The position numbers and the translations under genes were made by a program. The notes beneath the pieces are model-generated. The model worked only from the letters and a program-made list of their open reading frames with translations. It did not search any database and was not told the origin of the DNA. From CAWFGW01 sp963849955 (GTDB lineage: Bacteria > Bacteroidota > Bacteroidia > Cytophagales > JAAEPT01), in the NCBI GenBank assembly GCA_963849955.1, contig CAWKJU010000009.1, forward strand, positions 558,001 through 622,000: a stretch of 64,000 bases of DNA, written 5' to 3'. Positions within the stretch are counted from its first letter, which is position 1; every line of letters begins with the position of its first letter. Below are positions 63,969-64,000 of this stretch, one piece after another.

Positions 63969-64000
63969 TACTACACTTTCAGGTTTTAAAATTCACTATT

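Noticed and set aside
1..64000. tRNA, rRNA, CRISPR arrays and insertion sequences
   Set aside because: No cloverleaf-like genes, ribosomal RNA stretches, regular spaced repeats or transposase frames were seen in the noncoding gaps.

Overview
This window is a chromosomal segment of a Bacteroidota bacterium, most likely Flavobacteriales or a close relative. The evidence is: type IX secretion parts (a PorE-like OmpA protein and the SprA plug protein), a Porin_10-family barrel, a DnaG primase without its zinc ligands, SiaB/SiaC proteins, a Nif3 plus zinc-ribbon gene pair, -7 boxes of the form TAnnTTTG, and low G+C content. No rRNA, tRNA, CRISPR array, insertion sequence or integrase was seen. Species cannot be told from sequence reading alone.

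Layout. 1-2801: the N-terminal part of a large secreted beta-helix protein that runs off the left edge. 2906-8954: PorE-like OmpA protein, surE, a secreted unknown and gyrA, all leftward. 8955-9538: a long noncoding stretch with two DnaA-box matches, a palindrome and a plus-strand terminator. 9539-13177: arsC-like, hslV, a two-lipoyl E2 subunit and a histidine phosphatase. 13291-19031: a rightward menaquinone cluster menI-menF-menD-menB-(acidic unknown)-menE. 19024-22323: mnmA, a lipoprotein and a subtilisin-like protease, leftward and overlapping. 22431-25460: a degenerate TrpF-like protein, a small OmpA protein and a zinc-ribbon SDR lacking the catalytic Tyr. 26163-30365: a response regulator and a giant CheB-CheR-PAS-histidine kinase. 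30407-33808: MazG-like, Porin_10, lpxK. 33881-41746: Nif3, zinc-ribbon, TPR protein, pabB, ABC-F and T9SS plug. 41748-45575: two secreted unknowns and a SiaB-SiaC-membrane coiled-coil operon. 45670-50121: ilvA and a full set of serine-synthesis functions (HAD phosphatase, serA, class V aminotransferase).

The clearest accessory stretch is about 50709-55196. A perfect 26-bp palindrome precedes an unrecognised protein with a possible Cys/His metal site. A large attC-like stem-loop element (about 52042-52229) follows. Then comes a RloC/PrrC-like AAA ATPase with a CPLC zinc hook and a HEPN/anticodon-nuclease-like C-terminus. Exact 9-bp inverted repeats (GTTACCAGC/GCTGGTAAC) bracket the ATPase gene, as if it were a mobile cassette. 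This is the best candidate here for an undescribed, probably defensive, system.

55197-63968: amino-acid permease, ribBA with two glycosyltransferases, a K+ channel/RCK protein, dnaG and an SDR. Several genes use TTG or GTG starts or overlap by 1-14 bases. Many starts below were trimmed to fit family N-termini, nearby terminators or Shine-Dalgarno sequences.
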